Origin: Stenotrophomonas sp. 610A2
GTDB taxonomy: Bacteria > Pseudomonadota > Gammaproteobacteria > Xanthomonadales > Xanthomonadaceae
NCBI RefSeq assembly: GCF_030549615.1
Contig: NZ_CP130832.1
Coordinates: forward strand, 62,001-126,000
Direction: 5' to 3'
DNA: 64,000 nt
The notes beneath the pieces are model-generated. The model was not told the DNA's origin. It ran no database searches and was given only the letters and a program-made list of their open reading frames with translations. This document shows positions 16,813 to 24,985 of the stretch, one piece after another (positions within the stretch are counted from its first letter, which is position 1; every line of letters starts with the position of its first letter). The translations under genes and the position numbers were made by a program.

Positions 16813-16849
16813 TGGTGGCCCCGGCTGCGCTTCGCTTACCCGGGCTAGC
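16813..16849. repeat. CCCGGGTAAGC-type repeat, single arm
   Basis: It contains GGCTGCGCTTCGCTTACCCGGG, broken here as GGCTGCGC / TTCGCTTACCCGGG. It is one arm of the element whose two inverted arms lie at 37888-37982. Confidence 0.5.
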
Positions 16850-16862
16850 TTTGGGCATGAAT

Positions 16863-16894
16863 GAAGAAGCCGCCCTGGGGCGGCTTCTTCTATT
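16863..16894. terminator. Bidirectional terminator between the DUF2306-like gene and phhA
   Basis: A 13-bp inverted repeat (GAAGAAGCCGCCC with GGGCGGCTTCTTC) around a 2-base spacer, in the 111 bases between two convergent genes. The stem ends supply A- and T-rich flanks on both strands. Confidence 0.75.
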
Positions 16895-16912
16895 GCAGCG
16901 ATGTGGGCTGGC

Positions 16913-17803
16913 TCAGACGTCGCCGCCGTCGGCCCAGCCTTCGCCGCTGCCGCGCTGGAATACCGTGTCACCTTCCTGCACGTCGCCAGCGGGCAGATGT
17001 TCGGCGTCGGCGAGGCGTGCGTAGATCGGGGTGAAGTCCGGCTCGGTCGCAGCCATCAGCTGCTCGAAGCCGTCGATGACGAAGTAGCTCTTCTGGAAGG
17101 TGTCGATGCGGTAGCGGGTGCGCATGATCCGCTCCAGATCAAAACCAATCCGGTTAGGCGCGGCCGACTCCAGCGAGTACAACGACTCGCCCTTGGACGA
17201 GACGATGCCGGCGCCGTAGATGCGCAGGCCATCGGCGGTGTTGATCAGGCCGAACTCCACCGTGTACCAGTACAGGCGGGTCAGGTTCTGCAGCGCGTCC
17301 GGGCCGATGGCATGGGCCTTGACGCCACCACGGCCGTAGGCGGCCATGTAGTCGGCGAACACCGGGTTCATCAGCAGCGGCACGTGGCCGAACAGGTCGT
17401 GGAACAGGTCGGGTTCTGCGATGTAGTCGATCTGGTCGGGGCGACGGATCCACCAGGTCACCGGGAAGCGGCGGTTGGCCAGGTGATCGAAGAAGTCGAG
17501 TTCCGGCAGCAGGCCTTCCACGCCGACCAGGGTCCAGCCGGTGGCCGCGCCCAGCACTTCATTGAGCTGGTCGAAGCGCGGAATCATGTGCTCGCTCATG
17601 CCCATCTCGTCCTGGGCATCGAGGAACTCCTGGCAGGCACGACCGACCAGCAGTTCGCGCTGGCGCTGGTACAGGGTGCTCCAGGTCGCATGGTCGTCGG
17701 CGCTGTAGCCGTCCCAGGGCTGCTCCACCACGGCAGTGGTATAGACCGGCACGTAACCCTTGTCGGTCTGTTGGTGTTCGACGCGGCGCGGGTTGGCTTC
17801 CAT
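16913..17803 (-). CDS. phhA: Phenylalanine 4-monooxygenase
   Basis: 296 residues from the ATG at 17803, which has AGGAG eight bases upstream; the frame runs on but without conservation. Hydroxylates phenylalanine to tyrosine with tetrahydropterin, O2 and Fe(II). The iron site is visible: FHDLFGHVPLLMNP provides the two His, and the Glu lies in WYTVEFGLI. Other family marks are EYPxW-like FPVTWWIRRPDQIDYIAEPD and YGAGIVSSKGE. Length is normal for the bacterial single-domain enzyme. Divergent from an Lrp-type regulator with a palindrome between them. No pterin dehydratase gene is adjacent. Confidence 0.95.
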   Translation of the reverse strand: MEANPRRVEHQQTDKGYVPVYTTAVVEQPWDGYSADDHATWSTLYQRQRELLVGRACQEFLDAQDEMGMSEHMIPRFDQLNEVLGAATGWTLVGVEGLLPELDFFDHLANRRFPVTWWIRRPDQIDYIAEPDLFHDLFGHVPLLMNPVFADYMAAYGRGGVKAHAIGPDALQNLTRLYWYTVEFGLINTADGLRIYGAGIVSSKGESLYSLESAAPNRIGFDLERIMRTRYRIDTFQKSYFVIDGFEQLMAATEPDFTPIYARLADAEHLPAGDVQEGDTVFQRGSGEGWADGGDV

Positions 17804-17892
17804 GACGGCAGCTCCTGAAGGGAATAAGTAACCGCATGGTAGGAAGCCTGCCGCGCAACAGGTGTGCGTAATTGCGCTGACAACCGCTTCTA

Positions 17893-17909
17893 ACGCAATA
17901 TTGTTGCGT
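17893..17909. promoter_or_regulatory. Putative Lrp-type operator between phhA and its regulator
   Basis: An inverted repeat ACGCAA-N5-TTGCGT in the AT-richer part of the 132-base divergent space. A partial second copy (GCGTAATTGCGC) lies just upstream, near 17867. Size and symmetry suit an Lrp/AsnC dimer; the function is inferred. Confidence 0.5.
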
Positions 17910-17935
17910 CCATTCAATGCTGCGGAGCAACAAAG

Positions 17936-18418
17936 ATGGCGTCGGTGAATCTTGATCGCACGGATCTGCGGCTTCTGGTCGAAATACAGCAGCATGGCCG
18001 CGCCACCAACGCCGAACTCGCGGCGCGGGTGAACCTGTCGCCCTCGGCCTGCCTGCGGCGGGTGCAGCGGCTGGAGGCGGAGGGCGTGATTGCCGGTTAC
18101 GGCGCACGGCTGGAGCCACGCGCGATCGGGCTGGGCCTGCAGGCCTTCGTGCGCGTGCAGTTGTCCAAGCACGGCCAGGCGGCCATCGATCACTTCGTGC
18201 AGGCGGTGCAGCTATGGGACGAAGTGGTGGCCTGCCATGCGCTGACCGGCGACATGGATTATCTGCTGCAGGTCTACGTACGCGACCTGGACCACTTCTC
18301 GGAATTCCTGCTCGACAAGCTGCTCAACGCAGCTGGTGTGGCCGACGTCAATTCCAGCTTCGTGCTGCGCACGGTGAAGGAGTTCCGCGCCCTGCCGCTG
18401 TCGCAATTGGGGCGGTGA
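17936..18418 (+). CDS. Lrp/AsnC-family transcriptional regulator
   Basis: 160 residues. Helix-turn-helix at about 8-60 (LLVEIQQHGRATNAELAARVNLS, then CLRRVQRLEAEGVI), followed by the RAM/AsnC ligand domain (HALTGDMDYLLQVYVRDLDHFSEFL). Divergent from phhA, so it likely senses an aromatic amino acid and activates the hydroxylase, as known for such pairs in related bacteria. Confidence 0.92.
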   Translation: MASVNLDRTDLRLLVEIQQHGRATNAELAARVNLSPSACLRRVQRLEAEGVIAGYGARLEPRAIGLGLQAFVRVQLSKHGQAAIDHFVQAVQLWDEVVACHALTGDMDYLLQVYVRDLDHFSEFLLDKLLNAAGVADVNSSFVLRTVKEFRALPLSQLGR

Positions 18419-18420
18419 AG

Positions 18421-18557
18421 GCTCTTCCTTCTCCCTGCGGGAGAAGGTGCCCCGAAGGGGCGGATGAGGGTAGGCGGCGAAGCCTTATGGAATCTGAAGC
18501 AAGCTGCTTCGCCCGTACCCTCACCCCAACCCCTCTCCCGTTGGAGAGGGGCTTCAA
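18421..18557. repeat. CCCTTCTCCC-family REP repeats
   Basis: Two inverted palindromic blocks: 18425-18475 (CTCCCTGCGGGAG plus GCCCCGAAGGGGC) and 18518-18557 (CCTCACCCC...CTCTCC...GGAGAGG). They fill the gap between the convergent Lrp-type and patatin genes. Confidence 0.7.
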
Positions 18558-18560
18558 GCA

Positions 18561-19589
18561 TCAACGCGCTGGCGCGCTGCAGTTCTTCTCGATGCCACGC
18601 AGCTTCTCGATGCGGCTGCGGCTGTCCTGGCAACGTTGGTGCGCTTCGGCCTGCACGGCGGCGGCACGTGCCTCGGCGTTGCGTGCGGTGGCTAGACGCG
18701 CCTGCTGCAGGCGGGTAATGCCCGCACGGATCTGCGGCATCGCCGCCATCGCGGCCTTCTCGCCTTCGAGGATGGCGCGGCCACGCTGCTCGAAATCGGC
18801 TGCGCCGATGTCCAGCACCGCCGGGCGGATCACCACGTCGGCGCGTGCCAGTTCCTGCTCGCCCAGGCGCTGGCCCATGATGGTGATCGACTGGCCCACC
18901 GCACCGAGCAGACCGGTCGGGCGCTGGCCGGTGGCACGGCTGGAGATATCCACCGCGATCACGAATTCGGCACCCAGCTGCTTGGCCGCATCCACCGGCA
19001 CCGGGCTGACCACGCCGCCGTCGACATAGCTCTTGCCACCGATGATCACCGGCTCGAACACACCGGGGATGGAGCTGGAAGCGCGCACCGCCTGGCCGAC
19101 ATTGCCGCGTACGAATACCGCGCGCTCACCGGTTTCCAGCTGCGTGGCAACCGCGGCGAAGGGCTTCTGCAGCTGCTCGGCGCGCTTGTTGCCGACCTGC
19201 GCGTTGACGTAGTCCTGCAGCTTCTGGCCCTGCACCAGGCCACCGGAGAACAGGCGGATATCGCGGATGCTGGCTTCATCCAGCGCCACTGCCTTCTGCT
19301 GCATCTGGAAGGCGTCCATGCCGCTGGCATACAGGGCACCGACCACGCTGCCGGCGCTGGTGCCGGAGACCACCACCGGCTCGAAGCCATTGGCTTCCAG
19401 CATCTTGATCACGCCGATATGGGCGAAACCCTTGGCTGCGCCGCCGCCCAATGCCACGCCGATCTTGACCGGCCTTACCGGCGTGGTCGGCTGCACCGCT
19501 GCCGGCGGCGTGGGCTTGGTGTTCTCGCCGCCGCAGGCTGCCAGCAGGCCAAACAAGGAGAGGGACAGCAGCAGACGGGCGTTGCGCAT
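18561..19589 (-). CDS. Patatin-like phospholipase lipoprotein (RssA-like)
   Basis: 342 residues from the ATG at 19589, which gives a lipoprotein signal (LLSLSLFGLLAAC, lipobox LAAC). The patatin domain (about 45-250) has the oxyanion stretch GGGAAKGFAHIGV, the nucleophile Ser in GTSAGS and the catalytic Asp in VDGGVVSPVPV. A C-terminal helical, Arg- and Ala-rich tail (about 255-340) may be coiled coil. A lipid acyl hydrolase fixed to the cell envelope. Substrate unknown. The family's short RssA-type members lack the lipobox and the tail. Confidence 0.88.
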   Translation of the reverse strand: MRNARLLLSLSLFGLLAACGGENTKPTPPAAVQPTTPVRPVKIGVALGGGAAKGFAHIGVIKMLEANGFEPVVVSGTSAGSVVGALYASGMDAFQMQQKAVALDEASIRDIRLFSGGLVQGQKLQDYVNAQVGNKRAEQLQKPFAAVATQLETGERAVFVRGNVGQAVRASSSIPGVFEPVIIGGKSYVDGGVVSPVPVDAAKQLGAEFVIAVDISSRATGQRPTGLLGAVGQSITIMGQRLGEQELARADVVIRPAVLDIGAADFEQRGRAILEGEKAAMAAMPQIRAGITRLQQARLATARNAEARAAAVQAEAHQRCQDSRSRIEKLRGIEKNCSAPAR

Positions 19590-19694
19590 GATGAACAGGG
19601 GTGTCGGAAAGGGCGCCAGCATAGCGCTTTGTGTTGGCAAGGCCGCCAGTGGGCCAATGCATGGTTTAGCTGCGGCTGTCATCCGTAAGCGGTT

Positions 19695-20312
19695 TCAGCT
19701 TGCCGGTAGATAGACCGTTGGCGTCCAGAACAGGGCGACTATTCCGAGCCCGATGACCAGCCAGAACAAGCCGCCCAGTATCAGCCAGGCCCAGTTTGCA
19801 GCGGTGAGACGTGCGTTGCCGCTACCGTCCGGGTCGCCGCAGGCGAGGTTGGCCGCGCGCTGTGCCTGCACCAAGGCCATTGCATTGATGGCAAGCAGCA
19901 GGATGCCGATGCCGAAGCTTGGCAGGGCCGGCAGGATGGTTTCGGGGATACGGCTGACGATGCGTCCGCCAATGGCCGAGATGACGTAGGCGCCCGCCCA
20001 CATGCCCGGCGACCAACTGTAGCGCTTGCCTGCGCGCTGCAGGCGGTGGTCGATTTCCTGGTTCAGGCTGTGGGCGAAGAAGATCGCGAAGATCGCGCGC
20101 GGTACTGGCCAGATACTCAGCTTCTTGTCGCGCTTGTGCCGGGCCCAGTGCTTCCAGAACCAGTAGAGCGAATAGAAACCCATCGTCGCCACGTACAGCA
20201 GTACCAGCTTGGTGATGGAGACCACATAGAACGGCGGCAACGCCGAAGGTACTGCTGTCTCCTGCGCCAGCGAGGATTGTGGTGGTGCGTAAACATTGTC
20301 CTGCGTGTGCAT
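19695..20312 (-). CDS. Multi-spanning membrane protein (DUF4234-like)
   Basis: 205 residues from the ATG at 20312, preceded by AGGA at a good distance. A soluble N-terminus of about 40 residues (MHTQDNVYAPPQ) is followed by YVVSITKLVLLYVATMGFYSLYWFWKHWARHK, a DUF4234-like helix and aromatic turn, then hydrophobic segments near 70-90, 110-135, 140-160 and 180-205. No catalytic motif. Function unknown. Confidence 0.7.
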   Translation of the reverse strand: MHTQDNVYAPPQSSLAQETAVPSALPPFYVVSITKLVLLYVATMGFYSLYWFWKHWARHKRDKKLSIWPVPRAIFAIFFAHSLNQEIDHRLQRAGKRYSWSPGMWAGAYVISAIGGRIVSRIPETILPALPSFGIGILLLAINAMALVQAQRAANLACGDPDGSGNARLTAANWAWLILGGLFWLVIGLGIVALFWTPTVYLPAS

Positions 20313-20439
20313 GGCGTCCTGCCATTCCCCTGAAAATGAATGCGGCGAGTATGGCGACGGCGTCGGGGCACTACAAGGAGATACGTCTTCCCTGCGCAAT
20401 GACGGCTTGTTCCGTGCGCACGGGGCATGTGCACAGGGT

Positions 20440-20470
20440 TCCGCAGCCCGGGCTTTGCAGCCGGGCTACG
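20440..20470. repeat. CAGCCCGGG palindrome
   Basis: Inverted arms GCAGCCCGG and CCGGGCT(A)C around TTTGCAG, in the 173-base gap upstream of the DUF4234-like gene. Confidence 0.45.
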
Positions 20471-20485
20471 GACGTCAAAGCCACA

Positions 20486-21499
20486 TCAGAACTTGTTGTC
20501 ACCATCCAGCAAGCGGCCCAGCCCGCCCAGCACCGAGCCTTCACCGCGGCTTTGGCCACCACCCTGTGGTGCGGCGGCATACATGCGGCCAGCCAGGCGT
20601 GAGAACGGCAGCGACTGCAGCCATACCTTGCCCGGGCCGGTCAGGGTGGCCAGGAACACACCTTCGCCGCCGAAGAACATGCTTTTCAGGCCAGCCACGC
20701 GGCGCACGTCCATGTCCACGCCACCGTGGTAAGCCACCACGCAGCCGGTATCCACGTCGATGCGCTCGCCCGCAGCCAGCTCACGCTCCACCACGCAGCC
20801 GCCGGCGTGCACGAACACCCAGCCGTCACCTTCAAGCTTCTGCATGATGAAACCTTCGCCGCCAAACAGGCCGGTCATCACCTTGCGCTGGAAATGCACG
20901 CCCACCTGCACGCCGCGTGCGCCGGCCAGGAAGCTGTCCTTCTGGCAGATCAGCTTGCCGCCGTGCTGGTCCAGCTTCATCGGGATCACGGTGCCCGGGT
21001 AGGGCGCGGCGAAGGCGACCTTGGCCTTGCCGTTGCCGGTATGGGTGAATACGGTGGCGAACAGGCTTTCACCGGTGATCACACGCTTGCCGGCCGACAT
21101 CAGCTTGTCCATGAAGCCACCGCCCTGGCCCTCGTGGCGGCCATCGCCGAACACGGTGTCCATCTGCACGGTTGAGTCCTTGAACATCAGCGCGCCGGCC
21201 TCGGCAATCGCGCTTTCACCGGGGTCGAGTTCGATTTCCACGAACTGCATCTCATGCCCGACGATGCGGAAGTCGATATCGTCGGCACGGTTGCCCCTGC
21301 CACCTACCGGCGGCGGCATCGGTGGCGGGCCGGCCTGGCCGCCGAAGTCGGCGATTTCGGTCACCGCCTGCCAGCCCTGCATGCCCTCGCGCCAGGCCAG
21401 TGCCTGGCGGCTACCCTGGGCAAAACGGCGTGCGGCCTCGTCGTCCATGGGGCCGACGCGGTCGGCCTGGCCGGGAATATGGAAATACCACTGGGTCAT
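20486..21499 (-). CDS. GYF_2 domain plus AIM24/TIGR00266-type protein
   Basis: 337 residues. Residues 1-50 are a GYF_2-type domain (WYFHIPGQADRVGPMDD, AWREGMQGWQAV). A Pro-rich linker with PPPMPPPVGGRG follows. The C-terminal 260 residues are an AIM24/TIGR00266 beta-sandwich (DFRIVGHEMQFVEIELDPGESAIAEAGALM, then Gly-rich GGEGFIMQKLEGDGWVF). No enzyme motif. Such proteins are widespread and of unclear role; the GYF_2 part probably binds Pro-rich peptides. Stands alone between unrelated genes. Confidence 0.85.
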   Translation of the reverse strand: MTQWYFHIPGQADRVGPMDDEAARRFAQGSRQALAWREGMQGWQAVTEIADFGGQAGPPPMPPPVGGRGNRADDIDFRIVGHEMQFVEIELDPGESAIAEAGALMFKDSTVQMDTVFGDGRHEGQGGGFMDKLMSAGKRVITGESLFATVFTHTGNGKAKVAFAAPYPGTVIPMKLDQHGGKLICQKDSFLAGARGVQVGVHFQRKVMTGLFGGEGFIMQKLEGDGWVFVHAGGCVVERELAAGERIDVDTGCVVAYHGGVDMDVRRVAGLKSMFFGGEGVFLATLTGPGKVWLQSLPFSRLAGRMYAAAPQGGGQSRGEGSVLGGLGRLLDGDNKF

Positions 21500-21672
21500 G
21501 GCAAGGTGCCTGGGCGGGAAGGAAGCCCCAAGTCTATGCGGCCGAAGGGGCGCTTACCCCTGACAGGCGTCATGCCGCTGAATACCTGAACGATTGCGAT
21601 ACGAATGTTGTACTGCAACAATTCCGTGCTAGGCGCAGTTCCCCATTCCTCCTCAACAGGCCCTTCTCCGCC

Positions 21673-24000
21673 ATGTCCCCGACCCGTACCGTCCGCCGCC
21701 GCCTGCCGGCAGCGCATCCGCTGTTTGTCGCCGTTCTCGCCGTACTGCCACTCACCGCTGCCGCGCAGGATGCGACGCCCGCCCAGAAGCAAGCCTCAAC
21801 GCTGGATGCGGTGAAGGTCACCGCCGCACGCAAGTTGGAGAACATCCAGGATGTGCCGGTGTCGATCAGCACCGTCAGCGGCGAGAAGCTCGACGCGCTG
21901 GCCTCCGGCGGTACCGACGTGCGTTACCTGTCCGGCCGCGTGCCCAGCCTGAACATCGAATCCTCGTTCGGCCGCGCCTTCCCGCGTTTCTACATCCGCG
22001 GCTACGGCAACACCGACTTCCGTCTGAATACCTCGCAGCCGGTCTCGCTGGTGTATGACGACATCGTGCAGGAAAACCCGATCCTCAAGGGCTTCCCGAT
22101 CTTCGACGTGGAGCAGGTGGAAGTGCTGCGTGGCCCGCAGGGTTCACTGTTCGGCCGCAACACCCCGGCCGGTGTGGTCAAGTTCGACTCGGTGCGCCCG
22201 TCGCAGGAGTTTGAAGGCTACGGCAAGGTCGGCTACGGCAGCGACAACCTGTGGAACGTCGAGGCTGCCGTCGGTGGCGCACTGAGCGCGCGCTGGTCGG
22301 CACGTGTGTCGGCCTTGTACCAGCGTCGCGACGACTGGGTGAAGAACACCGGCACCGGCCCGAACGACGGCCTGGAAGGCTATGACGAATCGGCCGTGCG
22401 TGCGCAGTTCCTGTACGAAGGCGACAATTTCGAAGCACTGTTGGGCGCACACAAGCGTCACCTCAACGGTACCGCGCGCCTGTTCCGCGGCAACATCTTC
22501 AAGAAGGGCAGCAACGATTTCGTGCCCGGCTTCGACGAGAACAAGGTCTCGATCGATGGTTTGAACCACTCCGAGCTCGACAGCAGCGGTGCCAATGCAC
22601 GCCTGAGCTGGGACCTGGGCAACTACAAGCTGTCCTCGATCACCGGTTACGAGACCGTCGATACCTTCAGCGTCGGCGACATCGACGGCACCTCCGGCCC
22701 GTACTTCACCGCCGATGTGCCGTTCGCCTCGGAAACCGCCGATGGCATCCCCAGCCACTCGCAGTGGACCCAGGAGCTGCGTCTTGAATCGCAGAACGAA
22801 GGCCCGTTGAACTGGCAGGCCGGCGTGTTCTATTTCAAGGAAGACTACGACGTCGACAGCGTCAGCTACGACAGCACCAACGGCAGCAAGCAGGACGGTT
22901 TCCAGCGCATCAACCAGACCAATGATGCCTGGGCGGTGTTCGGCGGCCTGAACTTCCAGGCCACCGACAAGCTGGAACTGCGCGCTGGCGTGCGTTACAC
23001 CGTCGACAAGAAGGACCTCAAGGTCAAGGATTACTGGAACACTGGCTTCTCGCCGTGCATCGCACCGACCCTGACCACGCCCCCGGGTATTGCCAAGTGC
23101 GATCTCGCCGGTCTGCTTGCCGCGCAGCAGGACGCCTATGCCAAGGGTGATGCTGTTGATCCCTACCTGTCGGCCTCGACCAAGGACAAGAAGTTCAACT
23201 GGGACTTCTCGGCCACCTACGCCGTCAATGACACCGTCAACGTCTACGGCCGCGTTGCTACCGGCTTCCGTGGCAGCTCGATCCAGTCGGCGGGTGCCTT
23301 CAACAACAAGACCGTGGCCGATCCGGAAACCGTGCTGTCGTTCGAGGCCGGCGTGAAGGCGGACTTCTGGGACAACCGTGCGCGCTTGAATGCCAGCGTC
23401 TACCACTACCGGGTCAAGGACCAGCAGCTGACCGCCGTGGGCGGCGCCGGCGGCAACGCCAACATCCTGCTCAATGCCGACAAGAGCGTGGGCCAGGGCT
23501 TCGAGCTGGATCTGCAGGCCTACCTGACCGACAACCTGCTGGTCACCCTGGGCAGCGGCTACAACCACACCGAGATCAAGGATTCCGATCTGAGCGTCGC
23601 ACCGTGCTTCTCCTGCACCGTGACCAATCCGGTCGTCAACGGCAAGGTGCTGATCAACGGCAATTCGCTACCGCAGGCGCCGGAGTGGACCCACAACATG
23701 ACCGCGCGCTGGTCGCTGCCACTGGCCGATGGCACGCAGCTGTATGTGTTCACCGACTGGGCGTACCGCAGCGAAGTGAACTTCTTCCTGTACCAGTCCA
23801 AGGAATTCACCGGCAAGTCGCTGCTGGAAGGCGGCCTGCGCGTGGGTTACCAGTGGAATGACGGTGATTACGACGTGGCGCTGTATGGCCGCAACATCAC
23901 CAACCAGATCCGCGCCACCGGCGGCATTGACTTCAACAACCTCACCGGCTTCATCAACGAGCCGCGTTTGTGGGGCGTGGAGTTCAAGACCCGCTTCTAA
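21673..24000 (+). CDS. TonB-dependent receptor
   Basis: 775 residues from the ATG at 21673; upstream in-frame sequence overlaps the opposite gene. Signal peptide to about residue 35. Plug domain about 45-175 (TAARKLENIQDVPVSISTVSG, FYIRGYGNTDF, VEVLRGPQGSLFGRNTPAG). The barrel ends WGVEFKTRF with a C-terminal Phe. It belongs to the large receptor group of Xanthomonadaceae rather than the classical siderophore group. No Fur box is visible and no substrate genes sit next to it, so the ligand is open. A strong terminator follows directly. Confidence 0.9.
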   Translation: MSPTRTVRRRLPAAHPLFVAVLAVLPLTAAAQDATPAQKQASTLDAVKVTAARKLENIQDVPVSISTVSGEKLDALASGGTDVRYLSGRVPSLNIESSFGRAFPRFYIRGYGNTDFRLNTSQPVSLVYDDIVQENPILKGFPIFDVEQVEVLRGPQGSLFGRNTPAGVVKFDSVRPSQEFEGYGKVGYGSDNLWNVEAAVGGALSARWSARVSALYQRRDDWVKNTGTGPNDGLEGYDESAVRAQFLYEGDNFEALLGAHKRHLNGTARLFRGNIFKKGSNDFVPGFDENKVSIDGLNHSELDSSGANARLSWDLGNYKLSSITGYETVDTFSVGDIDGTSGPYFTADVPFASETADGIPSHSQWTQELRLESQNEGPLNWQAGVFYFKEDYDVDSVSYDSTNGSKQDGFQRINQTNDAWAVFGGLNFQATDKLELRAGVRYTVDKKDLKVKDYWNTGFSPCIAPTLTTPPGIAKCDLAGLLAAQQDAYAKGDAVDPYLSASTKDKKFNWDFSATYAVNDTVNVYGRVATGFRGSSIQSAGAFNNKTVADPETVLSFEAGVKADFWDNRARLNASVYHYRVKDQQLTAVGGAGGNANILLNADKSVGQGFELDLQAYLTDNLLVTLGSGYNHTEIKDSDLSVAPCFSCTVTNPVVNGKVLINGNSLPQAPEWTHNMTARWSLPLADGTQLYVFTDWAYRSEVNFFLYQSKEFTGKSLLEGGLRVGYQWNDGDYDVALYGRNITNQIRATGGIDFNNLTGFINEPRLWGVEFKTRF

Positions 24001-24022
24001 GCGTTGCTTGTGTGAGTTGAAC

Positions 24023-24054
24023 GCAGAAGGCGCGGAGCAATCCGCGCCTTCTGC
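24023..24054 (+). terminator. Terminator of the TonB receptor gene
   Basis: A perfect 14-bp stem (GCAGAAGGCGCGGA and its complement) with a GCAA tetraloop, 22 bases after the stop codon. Confidence 0.8.
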
Positions 24055-24060
24055 ATTCCT

Positions 24061-24232
24061 GTAGTGCCGAGCCATGCTCGGCAAGAGGCCTTACCGATAG
24101 CCCTGCCAAACATCCTGTGGGAGCGGCGTAAGCCGCGAAGCCGAGAGTCGATCAGATTGCGGTCGGGTTTGCAGTTCAAACAATGCAGGCTTCGCGGCTT
24201 ATGACCCTAGGCCACCCAGCGCCGCTCCTACA
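24061..24232. repeat. SMAG element and paired REP element
   Basis: A SMAG copy at 24061-24083 and a paired element at 24116-24232. The right arm of the pair is interrupted by about 18 bases (around GACCCTAGGCCACCCAGC), so this copy is longer than the other five. Confidence 0.75.
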
Positions 24233-24253
24233 AAGCCGCGTCGGTGAAGCCCC

Positions 24254-24981
24254 TGCCGAGCATGGCTCGGCACTACTTGGCGCTGCAGCGTGCGGCCAAT
24301 CTAGCCCCTCTCCCGCATGCGGGAGAGGGGTTGGGGTGAGGGCAGCTTTTGCGGGGAAGGCCCCTGCCGAGCATGGCTCGGCACTACGTGGCGCTGCAGC
24401 ACGTGGCCAATCTAGCCCCTCTCCCGCATGCGGGAGAGGGGTTGGGGTGAGGGCAGCTTTCGCGGGGAAGGCGTCTGCCGAGCATGGCTCGGCACTACTT
24501 GGTGCTGCAGCGTGCGGCCAATCTAGCCCCTCTCCCGCGTGCGGGAGAGGGGTTGGGGTGAGGGCAGCTTTTGCGGGGAAGGCCCCTGCCGAGCACGGCT
24601 CGGCACTACGGTTGGGGCATTACCGGTGAAGCCCCAACCGAGCATGGCTCGGCACTACTTGGCGCTGCAGCGTGCGGCCAATCTAGCCCCTCTCCCGCAT
24701 GCGGGAGAGGGGTTGGGGTGAGGGCAGCTTTTTGCGGGGAAGGCTTCTGCCGAGCATGGCTCGGCACTACGGTTGGGGCATTACCGGTGAAGCCCCTGCC
24801 GAGCATGGCTCGGCACTACTTGGCGCTGCAGCGTGCGGCCAATCTAGCCCCTCTCCCGCATGCGGGAGAGGGGTTGGGGTGAGGGCAGCTTTTTTGCGGG
24901 GAAGGCTTCTGCCGAGCATGGCCCGGCACTACGGTTGGGGCATTACCGGTGAAGCCCCTGCCGAGCATGGCTCGGCACTAC
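24254..24981. repeat. Composite tandem array of SMAG and CCCCTCTCCC palindromes
   Basis: Nine inverted SMAG copies (starts 24254, 24365, 24476, 24587, 24636, 24748, 24797, 24910, 24959; the copy at 24636 is a variant) alternate with five copies of a unit of about 85 bp (starts about 24277, 24388, 24499, 24659, 24820). Each unit is made of a GCTGCAGCGTGCGGCC stretch, a CCCCTCTCCCG / CGGGAGAGGGG palindrome and GCAGC-T-run-GCGGGGAAGGC. Three copies of GGTTGGGGCATTACCGGTG separate the later SMAG pairs. Copies differ by few bases, so the duplications are recent. The frames open through it are repeat translations, not genes. Confidence 0.85.
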
Positions 24982-24985
24982 CGGA

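Noticed and set aside
24254..24981. CRISPR array
   Set aside because: Repeats are evenly spaced in places, but both repeat and spacer recur, the repeats are REP palindromes found all over the window, and no cas gene is near. The same holds for 31010-31224.
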